From Nymphaea colorata (Eukaryota > Streptophyta > Magnoliopsida > Nymphaeales > Nymphaeaceae): 64,000 nt of DNA. The stretch is from assembly GCF_008831285.2 (NCBI RefSeq), contig NC_045143.1:12697214-12761213 (forward strand), given 5' to 3'. Shown here piece by piece: positions 20,690 through 31,120 of this stretch. The notes under the pieces were generated by a model. That model was not told the DNA's origin, made no database searches, and worked only from the letters and a program-made list of their open reading frames with translations. Numbering within the stretch: the stretch's first letter is position 1; each line of letters opens with the position of its first letter. Both the position numbers and the translations under genes were made by a program.

Positions 20690-21850
20690 TTTTACCTTGT
20701 CTCCAAACCATGTCCAAACCCAATGTCAAAGCTCTTCTCGAGTCTCTATTGGGTCAATTCATGTCAACGTCTAATGCTTTATCTTGTCCAGATGGACTTA
20801 GAAAGCATTTTCCCGTATGACTACATCCTATTTGGGTCGTGTCAAGGTCGATCCGGACTTCGCATCATCCCAAGTGAAGTCTACCTACCTCAGTGGTATC
20901 TTTCATGGCATCTGACTTTTCAGTGTATGTTCTTGGACCACTTGGAGGATTGCAGTCTCGAAGAAGCAGTTTGTCTTGTCATGCAACCTATAAACGGCAA
21001 TTTAATCCATGCAATTGCTGAAAGATGGAACCCAAGGACCAACACATTCTGGTTTCCATGGGTTGAATAGACAATCACTCTAGATGAATTTTTCCAACAT
21101 TATGGGTTTGCTAGAGCCAAAAAGTGACCCAAGATGACCAATTCAAGACTAGTTCCTTGTGAATCAAGGTCAAGTCCAAACTCTAGAAGTGATTCGTAAA
21201 CTCACGGGAAAACAAAGTTGGCCGTTTCTAGAGAAAGATGGACATCAATATCTTCAACTGCAAAAACTTGGTGAAACATATTCCCAATATGTCAACCCTG
21301 CTTCACTATCTAGAAGTGTTTCAGACAAGTACAAAAACTCCATGGTAACTTGTAGCGTGGGTCTTATCTTCTTCAACAATAAAGAACACATAATGGATTT
21401 TTACACAACTTGCCTTTTCAGAAAATGGGGGCATGTCAAAGCCTGTCACATTTCTTTAGCAATGACAGCCTTAGCATTCCTTTATAGAAGGCTGATCAAA
21501 TTCTCAATTAGGGATGCAGACTCGATAGAATGATGTGTTTTCGCACTACAAGCATGGTTCTACAAATATGTGGGGCCACAATCATGTCATTTTCAGAACA
21601 CCAACTGCTAGTTGTCTAGTATGGAGCACTACCGTAGGAAGATAGAGGAAGTGGATGACTCAGCCATCATTTGGGACTTCTTTAATCGAAAAGCCATCAA
21701 GTCAAGATACACCTACAACCTACTCAGAGAAGTCTTCTATTGGAGCCATTCTTCATAGTTGAATACCATCCATAGCGTTGCCTCAGACAATTTTCACTGC
21801 GTCAAAGGAAAGCATATCCAATTGAGTTAGAATGAGCCATCATAGAGTGT
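20690..21850 (+). pseudogene. Extra ORF of Tat/Ogre-like element (plant-mobile-domain/DUF7745-like)
   Basis: Frames at 20684-21070 and 21159-21533 contain LIHAIAERWNPRTNTFWFPW, then TITLDEFFQHYGFA. This resembles the first conserved block of plant mobile domain/DUF7745-type proteins (a helix with ERW.P.T..F..P.GE followed by TLxD/E). Further on: EKDGHQYLQLQKLGETYSQY and FRKWGHVKACHISLAMTALA. Such an ORF upstream of gag occurs in Ogre-type elements and its function is unknown. A premature stop splits the conserved block at 21068-21070, and several others follow. The family assignment is by eye. Confidence 0.5.
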
Positions 21851-22203
21851 GAACTGGATACCGAAGAGTGGTCTGGGATATACACCTATGGCCAACAATG
21901 TTGAGAATCGTTTGCTCACTTGTATTTTGTCCTTAGTTCGGGAATGGGTCCTGAATATGTAAAATGGTGGGATGAAGTCCGCCCATCTATCCTTTTGTCC
22001 TATATTGTCATGCCTAGTTCATTGTGGTCAACCAAACCTAATTTTGTCAAGTTGTGTTGAACTTTGTCAAGTCTTGTCAATCTCATTTTTCTTTCAATAT
22101 GCAATCAAAATTTGTCATTTTGTCCTTTGTACAAATTATCTCTCATCAATTCAAATTCTAACACTCTTAATTTTTTTTCTTCTTACAAGGTGAACATCTG
22201 CTT

Positions 22204-23613
22204 TATGGTTGAGACCAGAAGCCAACAAAGGAAAAGAATTGAAATGGAGTTAGAGCAAACTTTTATGAGAGACAAGGGAGAAGAAACCTCCTCAGAAATA
22301 CCTCTAAGGATAGAAGCAAATGATCCAGAATTTGAAGAATATAGAAGATTTTGAAAATAGATGATTATGTTCGACGAAGAACAAGCCCAGGCAAAAAAGG
22401 TCAAAAAAAAAAAGGAAAGAAGGCAAAGAAATATTCATCGAGCAGTTCCAATTCTTCTAAGACACTACCACATAATCCAGCAGTGAAAAAGAACCAAAGA
22501 CTCCTAAGAAAAGAAGAAGGGAGAATCCTAGAAAACAAAAATTCAAGAAGTTGGAAAGAAGTTGAACGCAGTTCAACTCAAAGGCAAGAACAAAAGGAAT
22601 TTCACCTGCGAAGATTTTTATGAAAGTTTTGAAAATGATAAGCATATAAAAAACTTGCCTAAGAAATTTATCAAATTTGATAGCCATGGAGACCCAAAGG
22701 CATATTTGGCTATGTTCTTTGCAGAATGCTACAAATTTCGCCACAATCATAGAGCTCTCTTCCAATGCTTCCCAATGAGCTTAGAGGGAATTGCAACACA
22801 GTGGTACCGGGAGCGTATCAATCCGGTTGAGTTGAAAAATTTTGACAAACTAATTAACATTTTCATTAAAAGGTTCATCCAGAATGTTATGTTGAAACTG
22901 CACCAATGATCACCACACTATGTTATCTGAAACGGAGGCCAGGTGAAAAGGTCAGGGACTTCATTCAAAGATGGAGGTCTTCTTGCACCAAAATGAGGGA
23001 CCCAATCTCTCAATTCCATGCATTAGGATTGATCGTCAACAATTTAACACAACCATTGAGGAGCCTCATTTTCAATGCTCCAATCAAGTCTTTTATTGAT
23101 CTTACCGAAAGAGCAGAATGCATCGAAAAATGAATTGAAAATGGAGCCTTTGATGGCATCATCCCGGTGAAAGTTGGGGAAGATATAAAGAAAAACAGCA
23201 TGAGTCAAAATGCTTCGACCAACATCATAGCCAACGCCACCACGTTCAAGAAAGAAAAGTCAGAATATCCCAAGAATAAAGGGGTAACAGACAAAGCTAG
23301 CAGCAGTAGCAGTGGCACTAAAAACAAACATCATGGATGGGGATACGAAAGAATATACAACTCATTACAATAGAGTTATGAAGAAGTCATGCACATGTTG
23401 ATTGAAAGAGACACTTTATTTTCCAACCCCCAACCAATGATGGAGAAAAACAAAGAACAATTCTGTAAATTTCATCATGCTTTAGGACATGATACAGAAG
23501 ATTGCCTTGTACTAAAAAATATTGTACAAGATGTAGTCGACAAAGAAATCACCAAAGAGGTAAGTGAACAACCAGAAATCCTCAAAAACCCTTTTCCTAA
23601 ACATGGAAAATGA
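22204..23613 (+). pseudogene. Tat/Ogre-like gag remnant
   Basis: After MVETRSQQRKRIEMELEQTF (22207 on) and a Lys/Ser-rich tract, the gag core reads KFDSHGDPKAYLAMFFAECY, WYRERINPVELKNFDKL (22562-22909), then KRRPGEKVRDFIQRWRS and LIFNAPIKSFIDLTERAE (22906-23133). A knuckle-like CKFHHALGHDTEDC (about 23464-23505) has the C-X2-H-X5-H-X4-C spacing common in Tat gag. Frames shift at about 22350, 22905 and 23370. Gag would package the element RNA. Confidence 0.75.
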
Positions 23614-23949
23614 ACAGTTTCAATGGTCAGGTTTTCAACAAATCATCAAGTCGTGGTGACAAACAAAAGGGATAAAGCATCCCTGGGTTTCTTCGGGTTA
23701 CTCTCCAAACATGATAAAGGATCTGTCAATACATAAACTAGGTCAGGCAAATAAGACAATCGGACAGAGATCGATCAAAAGTCACAAATAAGAGACCCTG
23801 AACCTTTGGAATCCATTTTCAAGTAGTTAGATCTCTTTCCTCAAGTCAAGAAGGAAGGGTTTAACCCTAACAGGTGGAATAAATGGGCTTTTGGACTATA
23901 TGAAAATGGTCTAATCACATTTTCTGATAAAGATCTACCAATTGGAGGC

Positions 23950-24435
23950 ACATCGCATAATGATACATTGCACATAATGGTAGAGGCAAGGGGCAGTAGA
24001 GTTTCCCATGTTCTAACCGATGGTGGAGTGAGCCTGAATATTTGTCCACAGCATACAGCTTGTACTTTAGGCATAAGGCAAGCCGACTATACTCCATCAT
24101 CAATTTTCATCCATGGATATGACGGAACAGGACAACCTTGCATAGGATGTATATGTTTGGATCTGAATGTCTCTGATACATATCATCGGGTTTTATTCCA
24201 TGTGGTGGATATAGAACCCTTATTCAGCCTGTTGCTTGGCAAACCATGGATCCATGCTACCAATGCAGTTCCCTCCACTCTACATCAGTGCGTCAAATGG
24301 AATCACAACAAGAATACCATAACCATCCATGCAAAGGAGAGACATAATTGTCTTGTGCATCCAATGATTCAGGTACCAATGTATACAATCGAGATACCTA
24401 ATATTCAAGTTTGCAAAGAAGAAGAAATATCTTAA
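23950..24435 (+). pseudogene. Retroviral-type aspartic protease remnant
   Basis: A 155-aa open frame (23968-24435). The active-site loop is at about 24010-24040: VLTDGGVSLNICP, with Asp codon 24019-24021. Families have D-S/T-G, so the middle residue is Gly, probably a substitution. The second conserved strand, LFSLLLGKPWIHATNAVPST, is the classic LGRPWI-type motif of Tat proteases. It precedes the reverse transcriptase by about 500 bp. Confidence 0.75.
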
Positions 24436-24944
24436 GGGTTCAGCAAATTGGTCATTCAGAAGCCAAAGAAACAAATATGGGTGAAAAAGGATACCAAGCC
24501 TGAAACAAGTTACAAAAGTCATCCATTGTTCAAAATTTTTTTCCAAAATGAGAAAGGATTGGATTTACTCATGTGCCATTGCTACCAACCATTCACTGGC
24601 CTTGGCAACTATGAAAATGGAATCTTGGAACCAATCACCTTAATAGGACAACGATGAACTCAAGCTTTGGGATGTCAAAGTTATGGAAAAGTGGATGCCA
24701 AGAAAGAATTCAAGTCAGTACCTTTTGTCAAGAGCAACACCATAGGTGGATGTTCACCATCAATTTGAATCAACAAATCCAAATCATTTTGTAATCTAGT
24801 CATCATTTTGTCATTTTGTCGTCATTGTACTCCAATAGACCAAGTGTCTTTATTTTGTAATACCTTTAAATATGCAATGACATGTGCAATTTACTTCAAT
24901 ATAAAATGTCTCAAATCCCATCTAACCTCTTTATAATCTTTAGG

Positions 24945-26071
24945 ATGACATCTGTGGATCAAACATCAATAGCTTTTAAGGAGGTAAATCCAAAACTCAC
25001 CAAGGCAGAATGCCCAGAGTTTGTCCAAATAAGAAAGAAAGATCAACCATCACCTTTGATTAATGATCCGATTGAGAAAATTAACATTGGCACGGAAGAG
25101 AATCCAAAGATTTTGCAAATTGGAACAAGTCTTTCAGCAGAAGAAAGAAAAGAGTTGATAGACTTCCTCAAAGAGCATCAAGAAGCCTTTGCATGGACTT
25201 ATGAGGACATGCCAGGACTTGATACAAAATTAGTCGAGCATCGACTACCATTGAAACCAGAATGCAAGCCAATCAAACAAAAAATGAGGAAACTAGACCC
25301 TCGTCTTGAGGGACAAGTTAAGGAAGGCCTAGAAGACCTACTAAAGGTAGGGTTCATCCGAACAATTGACTATCCTGAATGGTTAGCAAACATCATGGTG
25401 GCCCAAAGAAAAATGGCAAAATTTGACTCTATATCGATTTCAGAGATTTGAATAAAGCTACATCAAAGGATGACTATCCACTTCCAAACATCGACTTGTT
25501 GGTAGACAATACTGTAGGTCACACTATGTTCTCCTTTATGGATGGATATTCTAGCTATAACCAAATTAAGCTAGCTGCTCAAGATCAAGCCAAAACATCA
25601 TTTACAACCTCATGGGACACCTTCTGCTATACCATAATGTTGTTTGGTCTGAAGAACGCTGGGGCAACATATCAAAGGACTATGGCAGCTATTTTTCATG
25701 ATCATATGCATCATGTCATGGATGCATAAGTGGATGATCTACTATTTAAGTCAAAAACAAGGAAGAATCATATCAGTATTCTCTCTCAAGTTTTTTATAG
25801 ACTCTTACAATATAAGCTTTGATTGAATTCACAAAAAAGTGTATTTGACTTTGAATCTGGTAAGCTTTTGGGATTTACGGTTAGCAAACAAGGAATCGAT
25901 ATGGATCCCTCCAAAGCAAAGGCTATCATTGAAATGTCACCACCAATAAATCTTAGGGAGCTACGCAGCTTGCAAGGCACAATTCAGTTAAACAGAAGGT
26001 TTATATCTAATCTTGCCATGAGATGTGAACCCTTCAACCATTTACTGCGGAAAGGAGTCAAGTTTGAATGA
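24945..26071 (+). pseudogene. Ty3/gypsy reverse transcriptase with a stop in the YVDD box
   Basis: The 189-aa frame 24882-25451 holds the entry block: FAWTYEDMPGLDTKLVEH, LPLKPECKPIKQKMRKL, GFIRTIDYPEWLANIMV. A frameshift at about 25440 leads to DLNKATSKDDYPLPNIDLLV, FSFMDGYSSYNQIKLA (motif A Asp kept) and FGLKNAGATYQRTM (25448-25729). The polymerase box expected as YVDD is stop-VDD, because codon 25727-25729 is TAA. The fingers/thumb part continues to FELNQKSVFDFESGKLLGF-like sequence and LRSLQGTIQLNRRFI (25823-26071). Confidence 0.85.
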
Positions 26072-26579
26072 TGACATGAACGTCAAGCCTCATTTGAACA
26101 GATCAAGAAGTATCTTCTTTGCCCACGAATTTTAAAACCCCCCTAATTTTGGGAAAAGCTCTACTTCTTTACATCATAGTTAACAATTCACCTGTGGTGG
26201 ATTCTTGGCTCAATACGAAGAAGGATGTTGAATAGAACAAGACATTTGTATAGTATGAAAAAAATTACTACCACATGGAAAAAACTTGCTTAGCCTTGGT
26301 ATGGATGTGTCAAAAATTGAGGCATTATCTATTGTTTTACGAGGTTAAAATTTTATCCAAACTCAATCCATTTAAATATATCCATGAATAACCATTTCTA
26401 AATAGAATTATAGCAAAGTGGCAGGTTTTGTTGATGCAATATGATTTGGAATATGTGCCACAGAAATCAATCAAGGGTCAAGCCATCGCAGATCAATTGG
26501 CAGATTTTCCTCTATCTGAAGAAATTAGAACAAATGATGATTTTCCAGATGAGCAAATCCTAACGACCAAACCATAGCC

Positions 26580-27141
26580 AATGTGAGAAATGCATTTCAA
26601 TGGATCTAAAAGCACAACGGGGGTAGGCATTGGGATACTTTTCATTACACCAGAAAAGAAAATGATTCCTTACTCCCTCAAATTGAATTTCTCATGCATG
26701 CATAATACGGCAGAACACGAGGACTTAATCTAAGGAATGAAAATGCTTCTCAAATTTAAAGTGCAAAGAGTTCGTATTTTTAGAGATTCTCTTTTAGTTG
26801 TCAGTCAAGTCAATGAAGATTGGCAAGTCAAAGATCAGAAATTGATCTCGTATCAAGAGTTAGCAACTTCTCTATTAAGACAATTCGAAGAGTATCAGCT
26901 CTTGCATGTCAAAAGAGAATTTAACCCAATTGTAGACGGTTTGGCAAGTTTAGGCTCTACCATCACCTTCAAACCTGAAGAATCTATCCGATCTTTTGAA
27001 GTCGAAAGACTAGAACAACCATCTTTTGTCATACTAGAACAGGTGTTACAAGCAAAAAGCAGAGAAACACCATGGTATCAGAACATCAAAGATTTTCTTT
27101 GGACAGGAACACTTCCACCTAAAATGTCTCGAAAAGAGTAA
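26580..27141 (+). pseudogene. RNase H domain remnant, cut off before integrase
   Basis: Starts with MHFNGSKSTTGVGIGILF at about 26587, where the first catalytic Asp of FDGS is Asn. It continues with NTAEHEDLI (Glu kept), FRDSLLVVSQVN (Asp kept) and HVKREFNPIVDGLASL (26737-27141). Sequence then reads ILYERGFSTEYARCLD, the normal spacer before the integrase zinc finger, and stops at the LTR junction near 27259. Integrase is absent from the whole window on this strand. Confidence 0.75.
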
Positions 27142-27258
27142 AGAGCTCTGAGACACATGTCTTCATGGTATTTCATTTTAACTGACATCCTATATGAAAG
27201 AGGATTCAGCACAGAATATGCTAGATGTCTTGATACAAATGAGGCATTATAAGTTTGT

Positions 27259-28238
27259 GGACTGCATCTCTAATTCATGTACTTAATAATATAATAAGCA
27301 AATTTAGAGAAATTCCTACATTTTAATTAAAATCAATCTTTATGTGTAGCATGTATGACATGTAATTACAATGAATAGACTTTGAGAGATTATGGGAGAG
27401 TAAAGAATGAATGTTTCATATGAATGAATTTTGATAAATTATGAGAGAGAAGAGGATGAATGTTTCATATAGTTTTCCTTTCTATTTCATGCATTCACTT
27501 TCACTTAAAATCAATAGCACCACTTGCACATTCTCAAGAAATTAAGTGATTCAAATTTGAGTTGCAAAAAGTGACCAAGTCATATTGCAACAAGAATTTT
27601 TAAACTTTACTTAACTTCAAAAGAAAACACAAGCAATACATTCACAAGCTTGGCCAAAATGTATTTAGAAACAATACGTTCTCTAACAATTTGGAACCAA
27701 TGTTCTATCAAAAGAAGAACACAAAATCAATTTTGTTTGTTAAGTAAACTTCGTTATTTTCCCAAAAGTTGATCATAAGATGATTACCATTTCAACTCAT
27801 GAATCATATTGAGTTCACAACAAAGAACTCAATATCAAATCTTCAAAACTTCTAAGAATTGTGGATTTCAAATCAAATGACACCAAAACAAAGGTTTTTA
27901 AATCAATTTAAAAACCCTCCAATCTTCGAATAAAAGGAATTCGCTTTCAAAACAAGTTCAAGTCACTTCTTCAAAATGAACTTTGGTTCTTGAATAAAAC
28001 AAATAACTTTGGTTCTTGAATCCAAAACCTCAATGCATAAGCATATAGGATTTGCATCAATAACTCGTACATGATCAAAGTGATCCTTAGTCATTGGTCC
28101 AGTTAGCCCTATTAAGGGCTAAGGGCGGCAGGAACGGTTCGACCTTGTACCGACGGGCGGATCCCTTTCTCCTAAATTTTTTTCTCAAAACTCTCAATTT
28201 TAAAAGAATTTTGTTGATTCGCATTTCGACCCCCTTTA
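27259..28238 (+). repeat. Partial 3' LTR of the Tat/Ogre-like element
   Basis: Direct repeat of 19022-19979 with about 90-95% agreement by eye, including the shared CTATTAAGGGC and TTCGACC/CGTACCGA words near 28120-28155. The first ~3.1 kb of LTR present upstream are missing, consistent with one deletion that also took integrase. Confidence 0.8.
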
Positions 28239-28249
28239 AATAAAACTGA

Positions 28250-29430
28250 CCAACATGAGTAACTGGAGAGGTAGAACCATTAGGGAGCTTAACAGGATTA
28301 GATTGGGCTAAAGTAGGGAAAACAATGTTAAACAAGTAATTGGTAATATGATGTGTAGTTTTGGTATCAATTATCTATACTTGAGAGGAGGCCAAACAAG
28401 CAATAGGTGAGTCTAATATACCTGTGAGGTTGACTTTGGGTGTTTTGGAATTTTTGAATTCCATAAAATGACAGTACAGTTCTGGTGTGAAGAAAGTTGG
28501 CTGCTCTTGAGGCTTTGTAGAAGGAGAAATCAACAATGCATTATTAGTAAAATGAAGATTTGCTTGAGGTTGCTGACTTTGGCCACTAGAAGTGCCCTTC
28601 TTGAGAAAACTGTGGAGATGGTAGCAACGGACTTTGATGTGCCCAAGTCATCCACAATGTTCACATTGAGGTCTGGTTTGACCCTTGAACCTGTCATAAT
28701 CTTGTCTCTTTACAGCAGCCACAGAAATGTCGTCAGATTGAAGCGGAACATGAAGTTCACGTTGGCATTCTTCTTGAACCAGTAGGGGTAAGCCTTGGAT
28801 GTGTTAAGAACAGGATCCATGAGCAAGAACTGGCTACAGATTGCTCCATAGCTTTCATTTAGCCCCATTAAGAACTGAATCAGTCTATCAAGTTATTGAA
28901 TATCATGCGCTTTCCTCATAGCTCTACATTCACAGGTGGGAAGGGTGACTAGCGAATCAAATTTATCCCAAACGCTCTTGATTTGAGCATAATATGCACT
29001 AATTGAAGACTGTCCATGCTTGCATTTAATAATATATTGTTGGATCTGGTATAAACGTTGAAGCATTTGACTGAAAAAAATCTAACCTTTAATTCTTTCC
29101 AAACATCCGAAGTGTTTTTGGCATAAACTACTATTGAAGTCAAGGACTTGTGAAGGGAATTAAGCAACCAAGAACGTACCATGTTGTTGGATCTTTGCCA
29201 AGAAATGACGAGAGAACGAGGAGTTGTGAGTTTCGGTATAGAACCATCAGCAAAACTCATCTTATTTTTTGCTAAGAGAGCCATGGTTATGGCCCTTTTT
29301 CCACGTTTCATAATTATCTCCAGTTATCTGAATGATGAAGAAAAAATGGACTATCTTCTTGAGTGGACGACATTGAGTCTGATGATGCCCCTGTCACTTC
29401 ATGAGATTCTGCCATGGTTGATCTCTTCAA
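28250..29430 (-). pseudogene. Copia gag with zinc knuckle and start of pol
   Basis: A 120-aa frame at 28949-29311 holds typical copia gag: AITMALLAKNKMSFADGSIP, WQRSNNMVRSWLLNSL, VWKELKVRF. Further down (about 28620-28680) is the knuckle CEHCGWLGHIKVRC, an exact C-X2-C-X4-H-X4-C. The protease-proximal part gives VKLPNGSTSPVTHVGQ (about 28250-28300). The usual D-S/T-G protease box is degenerate (around 28350-28400 the frame reads IIDTKTTHHIT after a stop). Gag packages the RNA; this copy is broken by frameshifts. Confidence 0.75.
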
Positions 29431-29439
29431 CGTTCCTTA

Positions 29440-29452
29440 GGCTCTAATACCA
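29440..29452 (-). promoter_or_regulatory. Copia primer-binding site
   Basis: TGGTATTAGAGCC on the minus strand, one base class away from TGGTATCAGAGC, the initiator tRNA-Met site used by most plant copia elements. It lies directly inside the 5' LTR. Confidence 0.75.
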
Positions 29453-29682
29453 TGATAAATTGCAACATGAGGAACATGGACAATATGCAGTGAGAGGAAC
29501 AGAGAAGGAAATAGTATAATGTCATGCTTTTACTATGAATAATTTACAAAATTATATAGTCGGTGGATAAAAACCAGTTCATATTCCTAATTTCATGCAA
29601 GTATAATAACATACTAAAAATAATCTCACCATTCCTATTTTTGTGTGATCTCCTAATCCATTACAGATTGTAATGTCCAACA
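29453..29682 (-). repeat. Copia 5' LTR
   Basis: Begins TG and ends CA in plus orientation and is close to the copy at 12945-13181 (a few percent differences plus small indels). It is the upstream LTR for the minus-strand element, next to the primer-binding site. Confidence 0.85.
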
Positions 29683-30740
29683 TAACTTTTGGCCCATCGA
29701 TCTTTGAAATTTCTTATGTAAGTTTATTTCCAAGTTTATCGCCAATCAGATGAAGGCAGTATTATAAAGAATTGTTGAGGCTGAGCAATGTGCTTTTATC
29801 TCATGAAGATCAATATATGGGAATGTCATTCTTGTACATGAGATCATTCATTCACTTCAGAATTCAAAGAGATCTTTTGTTTGCTTGAAAATAGACTTAC
29901 AGAAAGCTTATGATACGGTAAATTGAAGTTTCCTCAGGCGCAGCCTTCTTCAGTTGGGCTTCTCTGAAGCTTGGACTTCTCTGGTCATCTCTGTTGATCT
30001 AGCACGCAGCCTCAAACAAGGCGACCCTCCATCCTCTTACCTATTTATTCTTGTTATGGAGGTTTTCTCTAGATGTATTAAAGGTAAGGTGGCTGACTAG
30101 TTGATTAAATGTCTGTTATCCCTAGAGTGGGCAAAACCCCTTCGCTCCTTACTTTTGCTGATCATGTCCTTTTGTTAAGTGCTACCCGCTCTAACTCTAT
30201 CTCTTAGATTAAGGATTCGTTGCAGAGTTTGGAGAAGAACACAGGGCTAAGGATAAACAATGAGAAGTCCTCAATTTATCTTCTTGTCAACCCTGCAACT
30301 AATGTTAAGGATGATGTGCTTTCTATTTTAGGGTGGAGCATCGAGACTCTTCCCATGCAATATCTTGGTCTCCCAGTGTTTTACGGGAAGCTTAAGGAGG
30401 TTTGGTGTCAACCTCTACTAGACAAGGTGGACAAGCATCATGCTGCATGGAAAGCATCAATTCTTTCTTGTGCACGAAGAATATGCCTCTTGAAACATGT
30501 CTTGACGAGTGTCGTAAATTATTGGATGACAATATTTGCTTTGCCAAGAAAGGTCATTAACAAGCTGAATTCCTCTGTGGCAGCATTCTTGTGGGCTGTT
30601 GGGAGAGTTCCAAGGGCCAGCACCATATTGCTTGGGGGACAAGCTGCACCCTAATTCTGAAGGAGGCACTGGCTTAGTGTGCCTAGAGGAATGGCCAAAA
30701 GATCAACTAGTCAGGTACACTATCTCTTTGTGCATGCATG
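29683..30740 (+). mobile_element. LINE fragment 2: reverse transcriptase core
   Basis: Immediately after the copia LTR the LINE resumes with RPIDL and KFIANQMKAVL, then VCLKIDLQKAYDTV (RT motif A, Asp kept) and a LKQGDPPSSYLFILVMEVFS block (families have QGDPLSP). The expected FADD box reads FADH at about 30155-30170. The frame continues with LQSLEKNTGLRINNEKSSIY and QYLGLPVFYGKL (30220-30654, 144 aa open). Stops and shifts elsewhere make it dead. The order of motifs continues that of 12465-12944, so the two are one element. Confidence 0.75.
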
Positions 30741-30913
30741 AACAATGTTTTATGTGATAGCAACATATTTTTCGATCCAAAGTCTCTTTTTACTACCATT
30801 CATGTAAACCATCACAACAAAAAAGATTCTTCAGGTTCATCTTTCTTATCTTCTTTGTCTATCTTTTTACCACTGTTAATGATGCTTCCTTCCTCCTCTT
30901 TATCGTCTGGTGC

Positions 30914-31120
30914 AGGGGTATTATTATAAAGTAATATAAATTATATTATTTCATTTTTTATATAATCCAAACAAACATGATTTTAGCAATTCTTTCATTT
31001 CTTTGCAAACAAGCTTTATAATCATTTTTTTTCTTTCCTTTCACTTCCTTCATTCTCATTCTCTTTCTTTTTGTTTCCTTTTCACCCCTCCCTTTCCTTC
31101 CCTCAATCCAAACAAGCTGA
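30914..31120. mobile_element. MITE fragment, relative of the RBCX2-intron MITE
   Basis: Shares order and words with the right half of the MITE at 37637-38091: GGGTATTATTATAAA at the start, ATCCAAACAA, AAGCTTTATAATCA, then a C/T-rich run ending TCCCTCAATCCAAACAAGC. The left half is absent. It lies within the third quarter of the LINE. Confidence 0.5.

Larger units (their letters stand above)
15927..28238 (+). mobile_element. Tat/Ogre-like Ty3/gypsy retrotransposon nested in the copia element
   Basis: A ~12.3-kb insertion into copia pol. It has a very long 5' LTR (about 4.05 kb), an extra ORF upstream of gag, gag with a C-X2-H-type knuckle, protease, reverse transcriptase and RNase H in order, then a partial 3' LTR. 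Large LTRs and an extra ORF before gag are features of the Tat/Ogre lineage. Integrase and roughly the first 3.1 kb of the 3' LTR are missing: the RNase H region runs directly into LTR sequence at 27259. The 9-mer AATAAAACT occurs at both outer junctions (15915-15923 and 28239-28247), but the spacing does not give a clean target duplication. Confidence 0.75.
12945..29682 (-). mobile_element. Ty1/copia retrotransposon, minus strand, interrupted by a Ty3/gypsy element
   Basis: LTRs of ~237 and 230 bp bound the element (12945-13181 and 29453-29682). Each starts TGATAAATTGCAAC and ends TCCAACA in plus orientation. Read on the minus strand the order is LTR, primer-binding site (29440-29452), gag, zinc knuckle, integrase, reverse transcriptase/RNase H, polypurine tract (13182-13193), LTR. 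Integrase before RT is the copia order. The pol region is split between 28247 and 15926 by the Tat/Ogre-like insertion, and about 100 residues around protease/pre-integrase are missing there. It sits inside a LINE between RT motifs. The 5-bp flanks (GACTT, TAACT) do not match exactly. Confidence 0.85.

Noticed and set aside
15915-28247. AATAAAACT at both junctions as a target-site duplication of the Tat/Ogre-like element
   Set aside because: Nine bases instead of the usual five, and it is separated from the LTR start by three bases. It may be microhomology or chance, so it is recorded only as a junction feature.
12940-29687. 5-bp target duplication of the copia element
   Set aside because: The flanks are GACTT and TAACT, which do not match; a shift or later mutation is possible but cannot be shown.
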